A stretch of 9,035 nt of DNA from an uncultured Stenotrophomonas sp. (lineage in GTDB: Bacteria > Pseudomonadota > Gammaproteobacteria > Xanthomonadales > Xanthomonadaceae), in contig CAMICU010000141.1 of assembly GCA_946223375.1 (NCBI GenBank), positions 1 to 9,035 on the forward strand, read 5' to 3'. The notes below the pieces were generated by a model. That model was not told where the DNA came from. It was given only the letters and a program-made list of their open reading frames with translations, and ran no database searches. Of the stretch, positions 6,393-9,035 are shown one piece after another; the stretch's first letter is position 1, and every line of letters starts with the position of its first letter. The position numbers and the translations under genes were made by a program.

Positions 6393-7733
6393 TCAGCCCT
6401 GCCGGGCGTCCCCGCGCTCGCCCTCGGCCAGCAACGCGCCGGCATACAGCGCGGCCAGCAGCACCGTCAGCCCACCCCAGAAGGTGGAATAGAACGCCAG
6501 GTGGGTGTTGAACGGGAACACCGTGGCCGCCAGCGCCAGCGCGGCCGGCCGGGCCTGCGCGCGTGCGGCCGGCCCGGCGTAGATCCACGCACGCACCGCC
6601 ATGGCCGCACCGGCGATCCACAGCAGCAATCCCAGCAGCCCCGTTTCGGCCAGGATCTCCAGCACGATCTGGTGCGCATGCAGGGCCGGACTGTCGCCCC
6701 ATACCGCGGTCTGCTGCGGATGCTGGTCGCATTGCGGATAGGCCGTACGGAAATCACGCACGCCCACCCCGTTCAGCGGATGCTCGCGCACCATGCACAG
6801 CGCCGCAGCCCAGATCTGGGTGCGCCCCGACAAGGCCTGGTTCACCCCTTCGGCATCACCACTGAAGGCCAGCGTCGTGCGCGCCAGGCGCTCGCGCACC
6901 TGCGTTGAGCCCATGCCCAGCGCCATCGCCCCGACCACCCCGGCCAGCAGCAGCAGGATCATCCAGCGTGCCCCCAGCAGGCGCCAGCCGGAGAACAGCA
7001 CGATCAGCGCATAGGTGATCCACGACGCCCGCGAACCGGCCAGCACCAGGATCAGCCCGACCAGCGCCGCGGCGAGCAGCCATCCCCAACGCCCCCAGCG
7101 GCCGCCGGCAAAGAACAGCAGGAACGGCGACAGGCTGGCCAGCACCTGGCCGAACTTGAGATTGCAGGGGCCGAACACGCCGGACAGGCGGTCGGCCGCG
7201 GCCACTTCCTGCACCGTGCACAGGCCGCGATGGCTGAACACCCATTTGAGCTGGTCCATCGACCAGAACAGCGGGCTGGTTCCGACCACCACCTGCGCCA
7301 GGGCGTCCACGGTCCATGCCGCGGTCACCACCGCCAGCCCGGTGAAGGTGGTCCGGCGCCGTGCCGGCGTGGCCACGGCGATGGCCGCCAGCCACATGAA
7401 GGGCAGGTAGCGAAGCCCGGCCGCGACCTTGCCCCAGGTCCTGGCCGGGTCGGCCGCATCGAACGCGGAAAACGCCTGCGGCAGCCAGTAGGCCAGGAAC
7501 AGCACCCCCGTCAGCGCCCACGCCGGAATGCTCAGCAGCGGGCGGATGCCACCGGCGAAGTGCAGCATCAGCAGCCGCAGCACGGTATACAGCGCGCCCA
7601 GCACCAGCACCGTCTCGGCGATGCCGGGAGCGGGCCACAGCGCCACGAAGGCGATCACCCACGCCGGTGCCCAACGCCCCGGCAGGTACGGTGTCTGCTG
7701 CGCAGAAACGGTTTCAGTCGATGAGTTCGCCAT
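6393..7733 (-). CDS. O-antigen ligase / Wzy-like polytopic membrane protein
   Basis: A 446-residue integral membrane protein with about ten or more hydrophobic segments, e.g. near 24-34, 43-58, 69-84, 110-122, 218-232, 257-275 and 363-380. The Wzy_C (WaaL/RfaL) family is indicated by AGSRASW (232-238), the LSGRTQIW stretch (301-308) at the start of the large periplasmic loop, NGVGVRDFR (321-329) and ALHAHQIVLEILAETGLLG (350-368). His352 and His354 lie where the family has a conserved catalytic His. WaaL joins undecaprenyl-linked O-chains to lipid A-core in the periplasm; Wzy polymerases share the fold, so ligase or polymerase cannot be separated here. The start at 7733 (or 7739, two codons earlier) lies inside the end of the glycosyltransferase gene, suggesting translational coupling. 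Being next to lipid A genes favours LPS ligase. No gene symbol is given because the name waaL would be a guess. Confidence 0.85.
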   Translation of the reverse strand: MANSSTETVSAQQTPYLPGRWAPAWVIAFVALWPAPGIAETVLVLGALYTVLRLLMLHFAGGIRPLLSIPAWALTGVLFLAYWLPQAFSAFDAADPARTWGKVAAGLRYLPFMWLAAIAVATPARRRTTFTGLAVVTAAWTVDALAQVVVGTSPLFWSMDQLKWVFSHRGLCTVQEVAAADRLSGVFGPCNLKFGQVLASLSPFLLFFAGGRWGRWGWLLAAALVGLILVLAGSRASWITYALIVLFSGWRLLGARWMILLLLAGVVGAMALGMGSTQVRERLARTTLAFSGDAEGVNQALSGRTQIWAAALCMVREHPLNGVGVRDFRTAYPQCDQHPQQTAVWGDSPALHAHQIVLEILAETGLLGLLLWIAGAAMAVRAWIYAGPAARAQARPAALALAATVFPFNTHLAFYSTFWGGLTVLLAALYAGALLAEGERGDARQG

Positions 7734-8826
7734 AGACATCCAGTGTGGCGCGTTGCATGGCCTGCAGGGTGAAAGGAATCCGTGCCGGCAGCGCCGGTGG
7801 CTGCCGGAGCAGCTGCAGCGCACGCTGCGCCAGCAGGGCCGCATCGCCCCGCGTGACCGCGCCGTCCGGCTGCAGCTGCATCAGCAGTTCGCCCACGCCG
7901 CCATGGTTCCAGCCCAGTACCGGCCGCCCCACCGCCAGCGCTTCGACCACGGTACGCCCGAACGCTTCAGGCTTGTCGGACAGCTGCAGGACCAGATCGC
8001 TGGCCGCGTAGGCCTGGGCGATGCGGCTGGTCGGCGCACTCAGCACCAGCTGCCCGGCCACGCCCAGCTGGGCTGCCAGCTGTTCCAGCTCGGCCACGTA
8101 GGCCTCGCGGCCCGGTTCACGGGCACCCGGCATCCACAGCACCGCCGGCTGCCCTGCGCGCTGCAGTGCCACCAGCAGGTGAAGTGCGTGGGCATGCCCC
8201 TTCAGGCGCGTACCTCGCCCCGGCAACAGCAGCAGGGGCGCATCGCCGGCAAGCAGCGGGTGCTGGCTGGCGACCTCCAGGCGGGGACGGCGATCGGCGC
8301 GTGCCACCCGTGGGAACTGCGCCGCATCGATGCCACGCGGGATCACCCGCAGCTTGCCCGGATCGGTGGCCGGGTAATGCGCCAGCAGATAGTCATGCAC
8401 CGTCCGCGAGACGCAGATGACCCGCTCGCCGCTGGCCATGATGCCGCTGTAGCGGCCGGCGGAATTCAGGCCATGCATGGTCGTCACCCAGCGCGGACGA
8501 CGGCCCTGCGGCATTCCCCGCAGCGCATACCAGCCGAGCCAGGCCGGCAGCCGCGAGCGGGCATGCACGATGTCCGCACCGGTCTCGGCGAACAGACGCC
8601 GCAACGAGGCCACGTGGCGCAGCGTCAGCAGCGACTTGCGTCCGATGTCGAGGGTGAGGTGTTCAGCACCGCTGTCCAGCAGCGGCTGCACCAGGCGGCC
8701 ACCGGCGGAGACCACGATGGCGCGGTGTCCCGCCGCCACCAGGGCGCGGGCGATTTCCAGGGTCGAGCGCTCGACGCCACCGGAGTGCAGCGCCGGCAGC
8801 AACTGCACCACGGTCAGGCGGCGCAT
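7714..8826 (-). CDS. GT4-family glycosyltransferase, probable LPS core or O-chain enzyme
   Basis: A 370-residue GT-B retaining glycosyltransferase of family GT4. The N-terminal acceptor domain has the typical LHSGGVERSTLEIARAL (13-29). VICVSRTVHDYL (136-147) and VIPRGID (161-167) lead to the C-terminal nucleotide-sugar domain, with LPGRGTRLKGH (201-211, supplying the conserved Arg and Lys) and the E-x7-E motif KPEAFGRTVVEALAVGRPVLG (285-305; Glu287, Glu295). There is no membrane segment; it would act at the cytoplasmic face. It lies 9 bp after the zinc-finger gene and overlaps the ligase-like gene by about 20 bp, so the three look co-transcribed. Sugar and acceptor are unknown; LPS core assembly is inferred from the ligase and the nearby waaA and lpxL. 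No Shine-Dalgarno is obvious before the ATG at 8826, which is set by the expected beta-strand MRRLTVVQLLP. Confidence 0.92.
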   Translation of the reverse strand: MRRLTVVQLLPALHSGGVERSTLEIARALVAAGHRAIVVSAGGRLVQPLLDSGAEHLTLDIGRKSLLTLRHVASLRRLFAETGADIVHARSRLPAWLGWYALRGMPQGRRPRWVTTMHGLNSAGRYSGIMASGERVICVSRTVHDYLLAHYPATDPGKLRVIPRGIDAAQFPRVARADRRPRLEVASQHPLLAGDAPLLLLPGRGTRLKGHAHALHLLVALQRAGQPAVLWMPGAREPGREAYVAELEQLAAQLGVAGQLVLSAPTSRIAQAYAASDLVLQLSDKPEAFGRTVVEALAVGRPVLGWNHGGVGELLMQLQPDGAVTRGDAALLAQRALQLLRQPPALPARIPFTLQAMQRATLDVYGELID

Positions 8827-8835
8827 CGGTCAGTT

Positions 8836-9033
8836 TCAGTCGACCAGCACGAACACCGAGCCGCAGTACGGGCACGCAGCCTCGCCATTGGGCTCGTTCT
8901 CGATCGGCAGGTAGACGCGCGGGTGCGAGTTCCACAGCGCCATCTCCGGCGTCGGGCAGCTCAACGGCAGGTCGGCGCGGTGGACGGTGTAGCGCTTCTC
9001 GGCATTGGCGGGCGCGGTGGCGGTATGGCTCAT
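8836..9033 (-). CDS. Small CHCC zinc-finger domain protein
   Basis: A 65-residue protein of the zf-CHCC type (related to the zinc-binding part of mitochondrial complex I subunit NDUFS6). Likely zinc ligands are Cys26 in LSCPTPEM, His37 in NSHPRVYLPI, and Cys54 and Cys57 in CPYCGSVF. The order C-H-C-C and the HPRVYLPI segment are characteristic. The first 12 or so residues are Ala/Thr-rich and probably disordered. The ATG is two bases from the window edge, so a slightly earlier start cannot be excluded and the ribosome binding site is not visible. Function in bacteria is unclear. It lies 9 bp before the glycosyltransferase gene and may be in the same transcript with genes further right. Confidence 0.85.
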   Translation of the reverse strand: MSHTATAPANAEKRYTVHRADLPLSCPTPEMALWNSHPRVYLPIENEPNGEAACPYCGSVFVLVD

Positions 9034-9035
9034 GG

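Noticed and set aside
1..9035. CRISPR array, tRNA or rRNA genes, phage genes, toxin-antitoxin or defence system
   Set aside because: Scanned by eye on both strands; no regularly spaced repeats, no tRNA-like cloverleaf with TTCGANTC arm, and no defence or phage protein families among the translated genes.

Overview
This is a GC-rich window with dense, high-GC-codon genes. It is most likely from Stenotrophomonas (Xanthomonadaceae). The left half has the order of the smeO / smeRo / pcm / tolC efflux locus known from S. maltophilia. The right half holds lipid A and LPS assembly genes of Xanthomonad type. Species assignment rests on gene order and protein character only; no search was run.

Layout. 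(1) At 19-924 (-) lies an RND-pump periplasmic adaptor lipoprotein that resembles smeO but has lost its C-terminus. Its family-like sequence stops at a codon boundary (54/55), where a stretch starting TGTAAGCG (minus strand) with short direct repeats begins. I read this as the tip of an insertion sequence that continues outside the window. (2) A 106-bp divergent promoter region carries a perfect palindrome (1008-1017). (3) A plus-strand run follows: TetR regulator (smeRo-like, 1031-1693), a protein-L-isoaspartate methyltransferase-like gene (pcm, 1843-2490) and a TolC outer-membrane channel (2511-3854). It ends in a strong hairpin terminator with A/T tracts on both sides. (4) Convergent to tolC is waaA, the Kdo transferase (3985-5280, -). 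(5) Divergent from waaA is a lipid A acyltransferase of the LpxL/HtrB family (5427-6347, +). (6) Convergent to that is a minus-strand cluster transcribed leftward: a CHCC zinc-finger protein (8836-9033), a GT4 glycosyltransferase (7714-8826) and an O-antigen-ligase-like membrane protein (6393-7733). Spacing is tight or overlapping.

How they work together. The adaptor, the missing inner-membrane pump that should follow it to the left, and TolC would form a tripartite drug efflux pump, with the TetR protein as divergent repressor. Here the adaptor looks broken, so the pump is probably inactive while the TetR-pcm-tolC run stays intact; TolC probably serves other pumps too. The second half builds the outer membrane: waaA adds Kdo to lipid A precursor, LpxL adds a secondary acyl chain, and the GT4 and ligase probably act on core sugar or O-chain attachment.

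Points of most interest are the apparent insertion junction in the adaptor gene, the compact operator with a probably leaderless regulator mRNA, a second gene with the same leaderless geometry (lpxL), and a Pcm homologue lacking the usual catalytic motif. I found no tRNA, rRNA, CRISPR array or complete transposase. I do not see a wholly new biological system here.
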